From NCBI RefSeq assembly GCF_900169525.1, contig NZ_LT821240.1, positions 1,065,684-1,129,683 of the forward strand: a stretch of DNA of 64,000 nt, given 5' to 3'. The translations under genes were made by a program, and so were the position numbers. Below the pieces are notes generated by a model. It did no database searches and was not told where the DNA came from. It saw only the letters and a program-made list of their open reading frames with translations. This DNA comes from Corynebacterium pacaense (GTDB lineage: Bacteria > Actinomycetota > Actinomycetes > Mycobacteriales > Mycobacteriaceae). Below are positions 17,033-25,730 of the stretch, one piece after another (the first letter of the stretch is position 1; every line of letters starts with the position of its first letter).

Positions 17033-18118
17033 GTGTCAACCTCCGCGCCGCAGCCGGCGCCCGAAGGACGAGACCCACACGCGCTCCGGCCCACGCCGGG
17101 CACGCGGGTGGAGTTCCGCCACATCACCAAGATCTTCACCAACAACAAGCACGCCGAGACGCGCGCACTCGACGATGTCTCACTCACCGTCGAACCCGGC
17201 GAGGTCATCGGCATCATCGGCTACTCCGGTGCCGGCAAGTCCACGCTCGTGCGGATGATCAACGGTCTGGACACCCCCACCTCCGGTGAACTGCTTCTCG
17301 ACGGCACCGACATCGTCCCCCTCCCCGAAGCCAGGCTGCGCTCCCTGCGCAGCCACATCGGCATGATCTTCCAGCAGTTCAACCTGTTCCAATCGCGTAC
17401 CGCCGCCGGTAACATCGAGTACCCTCTGCAGCTGGCGAAGATGCCCAAGCCCGAACGCAAACGCAGGGTCAAGGAGATGCTCGACTTCGTCGGACTCGGC
17501 GACAAGGGCAGGAGCTACCCCGAGCAGCTCTCGGGCGGGCAGAAGCAGCGCGTGGGCATCGCCCGTGCGCTGGCCACCAACCCCTCCCTGCTGCTGGCCG
17601 ATGAGGCCACCTCCGCACTCGATCCCGAGACCACCCGTGAGGTCCTGGAGCTCCTGCGCAAGGTGAACAAGGAACTCGGGATCACCATCGTGGTGATCAC
17701 CCACGAAATGGAGGTGGTGCGCTCGATCGCCGACAAGGTTGCGGTGATGGAGAACGGAAAGTTCGTCGAGTACGGCAGCGTGTACGAGGTCTTCTCCAAC
17801 CCGCAGACCACCGTGGCCCAGCGCTTCGTGGCCACCGCACTGCGCAACACCCCGGACAACGTCGAGGCCGAGGATCTCCTCGCCCACGAGGGTCGCCTGT
17901 TCACCATCGACCTCACCGAGAACTCCGGGTTCTTCCCCGCCTCCGCGAGGGCGACCGAGAACGGCGCCACCATCGATATCGTCCACGGCGGCGTGACCAC
18001 CCTGCAGCACCAGTCCTTCGGCAAGGTGACGGTGCGTCTCAACGGCAATCCGCAGGCGATGGAGGACTTCTACCGGTCACTGTCCAGGACCACGACGATC
18101 AAGGAGATCGCACGATGA
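17033..18118 (+). CDS. metN: methionine ABC transporter ATP-binding protein
   Basis: MetN is the ATPase of the methionine importer. The 361-residue protein has Walker A GYSGAGKSTL, the Q loop MIFQQFNLF, the signature LSGGQKQR, Walker B SLLLADEATSALD and the switch His in VITHEMEV. A C-terminal NIL/ACT-like domain (from about residue 280) is the part that senses intracellular methionine in MetN proteins. GTG 17033 is used as start, with AAAAGAGGA upstream. It overlaps metI by 4 bp (ATGA). Confidence 0.95.
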   Translation: MSTSAPQPAPEGRDPHALRPTPGTRVEFRHITKIFTNNKHAETRALDDVSLTVEPGEVIGIIGYSGAGKSTLVRMINGLDTPTSGELLLDGTDIVPLPEARLRSLRSHIGMIFQQFNLFQSRTAAGNIEYPLQLAKMPKPERKRRVKEMLDFVGLGDKGRSYPEQLSGGQKQRVGIARALATNPSLLLADEATSALDPETTREVLELLRKVNKELGITIVVITHEMEVVRSIADKVAVMENGKFVEYGSVYEVFSNPQTTVAQRFVATALRNTPDNVEAEDLLAHEGRLFTIDLTENSGFFPASARATENGATIDIVHGGVTTLQHQSFGKVTVRLNGNPQAMEDFYRSLSRTTTIKEIAR

Positions 18119-18792
18119 ACGAGCTGATTCTCGCGGCCGACTGGAACCGGCTCGGCCCGACGTTCCGGGAGGCCATCCTCGATACCCTCCTGATGGTCAG
18201 CGTGACCATGGTGATCTCCGGTCTGCTCGGCCTGATCGTAGGCATGCTCCTCTACACCACGCGCTCCGGGGGCATCCTGCGCAACAAGGCGATCTACACG
18301 GTCCTCAACCTGCTGGTCAACTTCGTCCGTCCCATCCCCTTCATCATCCTCATCGCGGCATTGAAACCACTGACGGTGGCGGTGATGGGAACATCCATCG
18401 GCCGCGACGCCGGCATCTTCGTGATGATCATCGCCGCCACCTTCACCGTGGCGCGCATCGTCGAGCAGAACCTCGTGGCCATTGATCCCGGTGTGATCGA
18501 GGCGGCGCGGGCGATGGGGGCGAACCCGTGGACGATCATCCGCACGGTGATCATCCCCGAGGCCCTCGGACCCCTGGTCCTCGGCTACACCTTCCTGTTC
18601 ATCGCCATCGTCGACATGTCCGCGATGGTCGGCTACATCGGCGGCGGCGGACTCGGTGACTTCGCCATCGTCTACGGCTACCGCGCCTTCGACAATGAGG
18701 TCATGTACGTCGCCGTTCTGGTGATCGTGATCATCGTCCAGGCCGCCCAGCTGCTGGGCAACTGGCTGTCAAAGAAGATCATGCGGCGCTAG
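18115..18792 (+). CDS. metI: methionine ABC transporter permease
   Basis: The 225-residue permease has five membrane segments. It contains the EAA loop ...EAARAMGANPWTIIRTVIIPEALGPLV near residues 130-157, which contacts MetN. It is coupled to metN through an ATGA overlap. The TAG stop (18790-18792) is part of the CTAG duplicated by the adjacent insertion sequence, so the element sits directly behind the last codon without shortening the protein. The operon terminator now lies on the far side of the element. Confidence 0.95.
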   Translation: MNELILAADWNRLGPTFREAILDTLLMVSVTMVISGLLGLIVGMLLYTTRSGGILRNKAIYTVLNLLVNFVRPIPFIILIAALKPLTVAVMGTSIGRDAGIFVMIIAATFTVARIVEQNLVAIDPGVIEAARAMGANPWTIIRTVIIPEALGPLVLGYTFLFIAIVDMSAMVGYIGGGGLGDFAIVYGYRAFDNEVMYVAVLVIVIIVQAAQLLGNWLSKKIMRR

Positions 18793-19714
18793 GGCGTGTC
18801 TTGCAAATGAATTCTGTGGGAGCTGAGATCGTGGAGGTATGTCTCGATTCCAGCTCCTCTCAGACGACCAATGGACACTGATTGCTGATTTGTTGCCTGG
18901 TCCCACGGGCAAGAAGGGCCGCCCGTTCGCCGACGCCCGACTGATGGTCGAGGGGATCATTTACCGGTATCGATGCGGGATCGCGTGGCGAGACCTTCCT
19001 GATGCTTTCGGGCCTTGGCAAACGGTCTGGGCGTGGCATAGGCGCATGGCCGACGATGGTGTCTGGGATCGGGCGCAAGCGCGTCTGCACGAGTACGCAG
19101 ACCGCGAGGGCCTGCTCGACTGGTCGGTATCGGTGGATTCCACGATCGCTCGTGCGCATCAGCACGCGACCAACACCAAACGCGTAAAAAAGGGCTATAT
19201 CGAATTACAAGAATCCGCTGACCGAGCCGCCTGACCACGCAGTCGGCCGTTCTCGGGGCGGCTTGTCAACGAAAACACATCAGCTCGTCGATGGGCGCGG
19301 CCTGCCGCTGGTGACGATTTGCTCAGCGGGACAGGATGGTGACTCGCCGATGTTTATCCCGCTCATGGAACAAGTGCGGGTCGGCCGTCGCACCAGGCCC
19401 GATGCCGCGCTCTGCGACAAGGCGTACTCCTCGCGGGCGAACCGGGCGTACTTGCGCAGGCGTGGCATCGAAGCGGTGATCCCCGAACCTCGTGATCAGC
19501 AGGGGCATCGGAAGCGGCGCGGCATGCAGGGTGGCAGGCCTGCGAAGTTTGATGCGGAGAAGTATCGGGGAAGGAACGTGATCGAGCGTGGCTATTGCCG
19601 GTTGAAACAGTGGCGAGGACTCGCGACTCGGTATGACAAGCTCGCGATCGTGTACCGGGCCGCAGTTGTCCTCAACGGAGTGATCGCGTGGCTCAACCTT
19701 TTACAAGACACGCC
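18793..19714 (+). mobile_element. IS5-family (IS427/IS1647-like) insertion sequence, 922 bp
   Basis: The ends are inverted repeats beginning GGCGTGTCTTGCAAA on the left and GGCGTGTCTTGTAAA on the right (read inward). The target CTAG is duplicated at 18789-18792 and 19715-19718. The element carries a two-frame transposase in the direction of met transcription. Clean ends and an intact duplication indicate a recent insertion. Confidence 0.9.
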
Positions 19715-19718
19715 CTAG
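18839..19718 (+). pseudogene. IS5-family transposase in two frames
   Basis: The first part (18839-19234) holds the N-terminal DUF4096 segment DDQWTLIADLLPGP...GRPFADARLMVEGIIYRYRCGIAWRDLP and the first catalytic Asp (SVDSTIARAHQHA). The second part, open from about 19188, holds DDE residues in LCDKAYSS and NVIERGYCRLKQWRGLATRYDK. An AAAAAA run at 19186-19191 lies at the crossover. The second frame is +1 (or -2) relative to the first, unlike the usual -1 programmed shift of this group, so this is either slippage or a real frameshift. The stop TAG comes from the target duplication. Confidence 0.8.
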
Positions 19719-19733
19719 CTTCCACCGTGCCTC

Positions 19734-19773
19734 TGGCCGCGGTCCCCCGTTCCGGGGGCCGTGGCCCTTTTTT
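19734..19773 (+). terminator. Rho-independent terminator of the metQNI operon
   Basis: GGCCGCGG-T-CCCCC pairs with GGGGG-CCGTGGCC around GTTCC and is followed by TTTTTT. It now lies downstream of the insertion sequence and must originally have followed metI directly. Confidence 0.85.
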
Positions 19774-19815
19774 CGCCCCGATGCCTTTCCTCCGGAAATC
19801 ATCATTTGGCGATAT

Positions 19816-21405
19816 ATGATCTCAGGTGTGATTGAACTTCTCGCCGACAACCCGATCCTGACACTGTTCCTCGTCATCGCCTGTGGGGCGGCGTTCGGAT
19901 CCATTCCCTTCGGCCCCCTGAGGTTCGGCGCCGCCGGCGCCCTGTTCATCGGACTCGCCTTCGGCGCCCTAATCAGCCCGGATCCCACCACGCTCACGCT
20001 CTACCAGAACCTCGGACTGGGCATCTTCGTCTACATGGTGGGACTGGAGGCAGGTGAGAGCTTTTTCAGGGATTTCCGCAAACACATCACGCTGATGGCA
20101 GGCGCCGTCCTGGCGGTCATCCTCGCCGCGGTGGTGGCCCTTGTCGTCGGCTCCCTGTTCGGCATCGACCGGCCAACGGCCGTCGGCGTGTTCTCCGGAG
20201 CATTGACATCCACGCCCTCACTGGCCATCGCCCAGGAACAGACCGGATCCGATGCACCGGCGGTGGGCTACTCGCTCGGGTACCCCGTCGGGGTTACGGT
20301 GGCGATCATCCTGGTCGCCCTGACCCTGACCCGGAACTGGCCGGCGAAGAAGGATGTGGATCACACCGATGAGCGGATCCTGCGCACCGTCCGCATCCTC
20401 ATCGACCGCGATTCCGTGGATATCCGATCACTCGAGGAGGAGTACGGCGATCAGTTCGTGGTGTCCATGGTCCGCCATCACGGCCGGTCCCGGGTCGCGG
20501 AGGATGCCGATGAGCTGACCACACTGGGCAAGGGCGATGTGGTGACGGTGATGGCCACCAAGGCGGTCACCGATGACCTGGTCAGGTCCATCGGTTCGCA
20601 GTTGAGCGGACCGCACCTCTACCGCGATCCCCAGATCCTGGTGGGCAACTTCCGGGTGTCCAACAACAACGTCGCCGGCAACACCATCGAATCGCTGAAT
20701 CTCCATGATGCCTTCAGTGCGCGGATCATCCGGATCCGGCGCGGTGATGAGATTCTGCTGGCCAACGATGACACCCACCTCGCCTACGGCGATATCGCGG
20801 AGGTGGTCTACCCCTCGAAGAGGCGCAAACAGCTGAGCACCTTCTTCGGCGATTCGATCCAGTCCTTCTCCGAGCTGGACTGGATCGCCGTCGCAGGTGG
20901 CCTGGCGATCGGCTACGCCCTCGCCCTGGTGGAGATTCCACTGCCGGGCGGTTTCTCCTTCGCCCTCGGTGCCGCCGCCGGGCCGTTGATCGCCGGTCTC
21001 ATTCTCGGCGCGCTCCAGCGCACGGGCCGGACCGCCTGGCAGCTGCCACGAACCGCGAACGTCACCCTCCGCCAGCTCGGCCTCATGATGTTCCTCGCGG
21101 GCGTCGGCATCGCATCCGGCCGGGCGTTTTCCTCCACCGCGTTCTCCTGGTTCGGATTGACCGCGATCGCGCTGGCGGCGATCATCAGCCTGGTCGGCTG
21201 TGGCGGTTTCCTCCTCTTCTGCTATCTCACCGGCCGTTCCGCGGCCCGCGCCAACGGCGGTGCCTCAGGACTCCTCGGACAGCCCGCGGTTCTGCAGTAC
21301 GCCCTGGAGAATTCCTCGGACACCCGCATCATGAGTGGCTACACCGCGACCTTCGCACTGATCCTCATAGTCAAGATCATCATCGTGCCGTTCATGCTGA
21401 TGTGA
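19816..21405 (+). CDS. AspT/YidE-family carrier with two TrkA-C domains (SucE-like)
   Basis: The 529-residue protein has the layout of the aspartate:alanine exchanger family: about five N-terminal helices, two cytosolic RCK/TrkA-C domains (about residues 185-265 and 275-345; ...VVSMVRHHGRSRVAEDADELTTLGKGD), then five more helices. The repeated signatures GLGIFVYMVGLEAG near residue 75 and LGLMMFLAGVGIASG near residue 415 are typical. In C. glutamicum a member of this family (SucE) exports succinate, so dicarboxylate export is plausible, but the substrate is not shown by the sequence. Confidence 0.85.
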   Translation: MISGVIELLADNPILTLFLVIACGAAFGSIPFGPLRFGAAGALFIGLAFGALISPDPTTLTLYQNLGLGIFVYMVGLEAGESFFRDFRKHITLMAGAVLAVILAAVVALVVGSLFGIDRPTAVGVFSGALTSTPSLAIAQEQTGSDAPAVGYSLGYPVGVTVAIILVALTLTRNWPAKKDVDHTDERILRTVRILIDRDSVDIRSLEEEYGDQFVVSMVRHHGRSRVAEDADELTTLGKGDVVTVMATKAVTDDLVRSIGSQLSGPHLYRDPQILVGNFRVSNNNVAGNTIESLNLHDAFSARIIRIRRGDEILLANDDTHLAYGDIAEVVYPSKRRKQLSTFFGDSIQSFSELDWIAVAGGLAIGYALALVEIPLPGGFSFALGAAAGPLIAGLILGALQRTGRTAWQLPRTANVTLRQLGLMMFLAGVGIASGRAFSSTAFSWFGLTAIALAAIISLVGCGGFLLFCYLTGRSAARANGGASGLLGQPAVLQYALENSSDTRIMSGYTATFALILIVKIIIVPFMLM

Positions 21406-21410
21406 GCGAC

Positions 21411-21671
21411 TCACACCGCCCGGGCGGCCGCCCCCAGTACCTGATCGAGGGTGGGCACCCCCGCCGCCCTGCCCACCTCCTTGCCATCGTCCGAACGGAT
21501 GATCACGGTGGGTGTCGAGGTGATGCCGGTGGAGTCAGCGCGGTCCGGATCGGACGCGATGTTGTGTTCAACAAGCCGGGCCCCCGGAATGAGGTCCGTG
21601 GCGCGGGTGAGCACGGCGCGGGTGCGGGCGCAGGCCCCGCAGAAGGAGGAGACGTAGAGATCGAAGATCAT
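21411..21671 (-). CDS. small thioredoxin/glutaredoxin-like protein
   Basis: The 86-residue protein is a single thioredoxin fold with active site CGAC (FDLYVSSFCGACARTR), the cis-Pro in GITSTPTVII and the terminal helix. A CGAC instead of CGPC or CPYC motif makes it an unusual disulfide reductase or exchange protein. The start MIFDLYV at 21671 was chosen because upstream residues in the frame are low-complexity Arg/Pro without homology. It sits directly downstream of the ABC exporter genes, 7 bp after the permease stop. Confidence 0.75.
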   Translation of the reverse strand: MIFDLYVSSFCGACARTRAVLTRATDLIPGARLVEHNIASDPDRADSTGITSTPTVIIRSDDGKEVGRAAGVPTLDQVLGAAARAV

Positions 21672-21678
21672 ATCGGTG

Positions 21679-24138
21679 CTACAGCCTACTCCTGCGCGCC
21701 TGCACCACCACAGCGCACAGCACGGCACCGATGACCATCGCCGCGGTCGTGCCCGCGACCACCGTCGGATCGAGGTCGCGGGCGCCCACCCCGGTGACCG
21801 CGCGGGCGACATAGAGGCCGAAGATCCCTCCAGAGACCGCCCCGATCGCGGCGGAGGGCAGCGCCAGGGCGACCATCTCGGTGCACAGCACCAGGATCTG
21901 CCCCGTGCGGGTCAGCCCGATCGACCGCAGCAGCCACCGGTCGCGGGCGCGTTCGGCGACCATGAGGACGACGGTGTTGATCAGTCCCACCGCGGCGATC
22001 ACCATGGCCACCACGGCCAGGAGACTGGACATGATGGTGATCCGCTTGACCATGTTGACGGTGTCCGTGCGGCCGGGGAAGGCCTCGGAGACGGAGTAGC
22101 GCCCGGGGAAGCCCGCGATCCGTTCGCGGACGGCGGTGACAACCGCGCCCCTGGCGGGTTGGTCGGCCGGGCCGTCGATAAGCATGAAAACGTTGCGCAC
22201 CGGCTGCGCGGGCAGGTTCTCCACGCCTATTCCCAGGTCATCGGCCTTGAGTTCGCGTGCGGTGGCGACCACGCCGGGGTCGATGAGGACGAGGTAGTCA
22301 TCGCGGTAGGCCACGGTGACCGTCACCGGCATCTCGGCGATCTCAACATCGATCTGTGCACCCTCGGGAAATGACGCCTGGTAGCCGGAGGTCTTGCCCA
22401 GCACGATGGTGCCGGGGGCGGCCCCGGTGTCACCGGCGCGCATGACCGCCGCGCCCTCCACGGAATCGAGCATGAGCGCGGTCACCGAGCTGCCGCCGGG
22501 CAGCTTCACACCGGCGATCGCCGGTGCCTGCGCGGCGGTGACACCGGTCACCTCCCTGATCGAGGCGAGCAGATCCGGGGAGACATCCTCATCCAGTGCC
22601 GACACCCGCACATCGGCTCCCCCGGTGCTCGCGGCCGAGGCGAGCAGATGGGTGCGGATCTCGCTCTGCCCGTGCAGCACCGCTGAGCTGAGAGCGGAGC
22701 CGGCGAGAATCACGGCGACCAGCGCCGCGGAGCGCGTGCGCTGCTTGCCCGCGAAGGCGAGACCGAGCTGCAGGGTGGGCAGCGGCAGGCGCCCCAGTCC
22801 GCGGGAGACCAACTGCAGCAGCGCGGGGAGAACGAGGGCGCTGACCACGAGAATGCCGAGCATCGCCGCCGCGGACGCCAGGATCGCCAGCAGCAGCCCC
22901 AGCTGCCCCGGGTGCAGGGGAACCTGCCTGCGCAGCCACCACGCGGCGGTTGCGGCAAGAACGGCGAGGACGAACCACAGCGCGGGCCGCCACCTGCCGA
23001 CCCTGGACACCGAGGGGGTGCCCAGGGCATCAATGGTGCTGGAGCTGCACACACTCAGCGCGGCCGGAAGTGCGGCGAGCACCGACATGGCCGCACCCGC
23101 CGCGACGATCAGCCACAGCACCGACGGGTTCAGCCCGATGGCGTCCACGGGCAGCCTGATCCCGAAGCGTTCGGCCTGTCCAGCGAGCAGACGTGCGGCG
23201 AGCAGGCCCGCCGGGGCCCCGAGTGCGGAGGCGAGCACGCCGAGCACGGCGGATTCGATGATCACCGAACCCAGGATCTGCGTCGTGGACGCACCGACCG
23301 CGCGGATCAGGCCGAACTCACGGCGGCGCTCCCCGGTGAGCACCGAGTAGGCGGAGAAGACGATCAGAGCCGCCACCACGGCGGCGACTCCCACGAAGGC
23401 GGCGAGGAGGAGGAAGTAACGGTTGCGCTGACCGAGGTAGGCGTCGGAAAGCTTGTCGACGTGCGCCCCGGCCGTCTCCACAGTCACGGTCGTGCCCGGC
23501 ACCTCCGGGAGTGCGGGGGCGCCACCTGCGGTGGCGATGCGGAACTCACCGCGGACGCCACCGTTGCCCCACTGCGCCAGCGCCGCCGGATCGGTGTAGA
23601 GCATCGTGGGTCCGCCGAGTGTTTCATGCGCCGCGGGCTGGAGGCTGCCGACCACGGTGACCGGTATGTCGTCCTCATACTCCGGAACCTTGATGAACAC
23701 CTCGGTTCCCACGGCGGGTGCGTCCTGGAGTGTCGCCACGGCGATCTCTCCCGGGCCCTCCGGCAGCCGTCCCTGATCGATGGTGCGCCACTGCAGCGGC
23801 CCCTGGACGATCGACTGGATCGCGGTATCCCTGTAGATGCCGTCGGGTTCGCGGAGGGCACCGGAGATGAGCTCATCGAAGGCGGTGGCCCGAACCCCTG
23901 GCAGCGCCCGGATCGCGGCGTCCAGGTCGTCGGCCACCTCCCGGTCCTTCGCGGTGGCGGTGATCACGTAGTTGGAGGTGACGTAGGGCTTCGCGAACAA
24001 CCCGTTGACACTGGTGATCAGCGTGTTGGTCAGGCTCAGGGCGGCAACTGTGAGGGCGACAGAGGCGAAGATGGCGAAGAAGAGGGAGGCATAGCGGAAA
24101 CCGCGACGGCGCAGCTGCGCGAAGGCGAGACGGATCAC
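21679..24138 (-). CDS. FtsX-like ABC exporter permease (MacB-type)
   Basis: The 819-residue membrane protein has an N-terminal helix, a large extracellular MacB-type domain (about residues 40-230), an FtsX core of three helices (about 245-370), a second extracellular domain (about 480-680), and a final FtsX core of three helices. This two-core arrangement is common in actinobacterial lipoprotein or peptide exporters of the LolE/MacB superfamily. GTG 24138 overlaps the ATPase stop as GTGA, so both subunits are co-translated. Substrate unknown; antimicrobial peptide or lipoprotein export are the usual options. Confidence 0.87.
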   Translation of the reverse strand: MIRLAFAQLRRRGFRYASLFFAIFASVALTVAALSLTNTLITSVNGLFAKPYVTSNYVITATAKDREVADDLDAAIRALPGVRATAFDELISGALREPDGIYRDTAIQSIVQGPLQWRTIDQGRLPEGPGEIAVATLQDAPAVGTEVFIKVPEYEDDIPVTVVGSLQPAAHETLGGPTMLYTDPAALAQWGNGGVRGEFRIATAGGAPALPEVPGTTVTVETAGAHVDKLSDAYLGQRNRYFLLLAAFVGVAAVVAALIVFSAYSVLTGERRREFGLIRAVGASTTQILGSVIIESAVLGVLASALGAPAGLLAARLLAGQAERFGIRLPVDAIGLNPSVLWLIVAAGAAMSVLAALPAALSVCSSSTIDALGTPSVSRVGRWRPALWFVLAVLAATAAWWLRRQVPLHPGQLGLLLAILASAAAMLGILVVSALVLPALLQLVSRGLGRLPLPTLQLGLAFAGKQRTRSAALVAVILAGSALSSAVLHGQSEIRTHLLASAASTGGADVRVSALDEDVSPDLLASIREVTGVTAAQAPAIAGVKLPGGSSVTALMLDSVEGAAVMRAGDTGAAPGTIVLGKTSGYQASFPEGAQIDVEIAEMPVTVTVAYRDDYLVLIDPGVVATARELKADDLGIGVENLPAQPVRNVFMLIDGPADQPARGAVVTAVRERIAGFPGRYSVSEAFPGRTDTVNMVKRITIMSSLLAVVAMVIAAVGLINTVVLMVAERARDRWLLRSIGLTRTGQILVLCTEMVALALPSAAIGAVSGGIFGLYVARAVTGVGARDLDPTVVAGTTAAMVIGAVLCAVVVQARRSRL

Positions 24139-24851
24139 CGGTACAGATCCTCCACCCCGGTGATGCGCCCGTCACGCATGGTGACCAGCAGGTCACCGCG
24201 CAGCGCCGCCTCCCTGTCATGGGTGACAAAGATCAGTGTCTGCCCGAAGCTGTCCACCACCATCCGGAAGAGGTCACCAACGGCATCGCTGGTCACGGAA
24301 TCCAGGCTGCCTGTGGGTTCATCGGCCACCAGCACGTCGGGTTTGCTGATCATGGCGCGGGCGATGGCCGCGCGCTGGCGCTGGCCGCCGGAGAGCTCAT
24401 GGGGCAGGTGCCGGAGACGGTTGTCAATCTGGAGGGTCTCCGTCACCTCCCGGAACCACTGCTTGTTCATCTTCTGATGGGCGAGCCGCAGTGGCAGGGT
24501 GATGTTGTCGCGCACCGAGAGGATGGGCACGAGGTTGAAGTCCTGGAAGATCACGCTCAAACGGGTGCGCCGCAGCTTCGCGCGCCTGTTCTCGGACAGG
24601 GAACTGATGGTCACCGGTCGCCTTCCCTGCAGCGTCACGGTGCCCGAGGTCGGTGTCGCCAGCCCGGACAGACAGTGCAGCAGCGTGGTCTTGCCTGAAC
24701 CGGACTGCCCCATGATCGAGGTCCACCGTCCCCGCGGGATCCGCAGTTCGACCCGGTCAAGGGCACGGACCTCGGTGGAGCCCGATCCGAACACCATGCT
24801 CACCTGCTCGGCGGTGATGATCGGTGAGGAGTGACTTCCTGGTTCGGGCAT
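24135..24851 (-). CDS. ABC transporter ATPase partner of the FtsX-like permease
   Basis: The 238-residue ATPase has Walker A GQSGSGKTTLL, Q loop VIFQDFNLVPILSV, signature LSGGQRQRAAIARA, Walker B DVLVADEPTGSLD and switch VTHDRE. The LNL(V)P...N and DEPTGSLD wording is that of the LolD/MacB/FtsE group, in line with the neighbouring permease. ATG 24851 is preceded by AAGGAG; the longer upstream reading is low-complexity and lacks homology. First gene of the two-gene exporter. Confidence 0.92.
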   Translation of the reverse strand: MPEPGSHSSPIITAEQVSMVFGSGSTEVRALDRVELRIPRGRWTSIMGQSGSGKTTLLHCLSGLATPTSGTVTLQGRRPVTISSLSENRRAKLRRTRLSVIFQDFNLVPILSVRDNITLPLRLAHQKMNKQWFREVTETLQIDNRLRHLPHELSGGQRQRAAIARAMISKPDVLVADEPTGSLDSVTSDAVGDLFRMVVDSFGQTLIFVTHDREAALRGDLLVTMRDGRITGVEDLYR

Positions 24852-24945
24852 TGTGCGGGGATCTCCTTGTGCGCTTGTGTTAACCGGTAGAATCTTAGCG
24901 CACGCACGGGCCGCCGTTTCTGCGCGCACAGGTACATTGAGGCCC

Positions 24946-25719
24946 ATGAAACTCATGGCTTTCGATCTCGACGGCACGCTCCTGTTCAACGGCACCATCG
25001 CTCCCGGTGCCCTGCGCGCCATCCGCGACTGGCGCTCCGCGGGCAACCTTGCCGTGCTCGCCACGGGAAAATCCATCCACGCCACCAGGCAGGCACTGGA
25101 GGGCATCGACATATTCTTCGATGATTTCGTCCTCTACACCGGCGCGGTGGTCACCGACAGCGACTTCCGCGTGCGCCATTCCAGCACCATCAGCCACGAG
25201 GTGCTAAGCGGCGTGGTGGAGCTGCTCGGAGGCTGCGATGAGCAGATCAACGTCTACGCCACCACGCTGGACACCCCCGATGCGCTGATCCTGGACCGGA
25301 TCAGCACCCGCACCACCGGGATCCTGGTCAACCCGCGGCGCATGGACCCCTCGGAGATCCCAGAACACACCTTCATCGGCGTCCCCATCTGGATTCCGGA
25401 CAACGAGGATCTGATCACGCGGGTGCAGCGGAGCATCGCCGCCGAGTTCCCCGGGGTGGACTGCCACCGCAACCAGGACTTCCTGGACATCGTGCCCGGG
25501 GGTGCGACGAAGGGATCCGGCCTGCAGCGCCTGCTGGACTCCATGGACGGGGTGAGCGGCGGGGTGGAGACCTTCACCATCGGCGATTCCTGGAACGACC
25601 TGGACATGCACCGCTGGGCCGATGTCTCGGCTTCATTTACCTACTCACCGCGTGAGGTGCGGGCGGAGACGACCATGGTGGTCGATACCGCGGAGGAGTT
25701 CATCGCCCGGGTGCTATGA
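24946..25719 (+). CDS. HAD-superfamily hydrolase, Cof type
   Basis: A 257-residue HAD IIB phosphatase. Motif I DLDGTLLF (with the nucleophile Asp), motif II ATGKS, motif III Lys in GATKGSGLQRLLDS and motif IV TIGDSWNDLDMHRWAD are all present; the C2 cap lies between about residues 85 and 190. Such enzymes dephosphorylate sugar phosphates, FMN or other small phosphoesters; the exact substrate cannot be read from sequence. It is divergent from the exporter operon with 94 bp between starts. Confidence 0.88.
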   Translation: MKLMAFDLDGTLLFNGTIAPGALRAIRDWRSAGNLAVLATGKSIHATRQALEGIDIFFDDFVLYTGAVVTDSDFRVRHSSTISHEVLSGVVELLGGCDEQINVYATTLDTPDALILDRISTRTTGILVNPRRMDPSEIPEHTFIGVPIWIPDNEDLITRVQRSIAAEFPGVDCHRNQDFLDIVPGGATKGSGLQRLLDSMDGVSGGVETFTIGDSWNDLDMHRWADVSASFTYSPREVRAETTMVVDTAEEFIARVL

Positions 25720-25730
25720 AGCGGGAGGCG

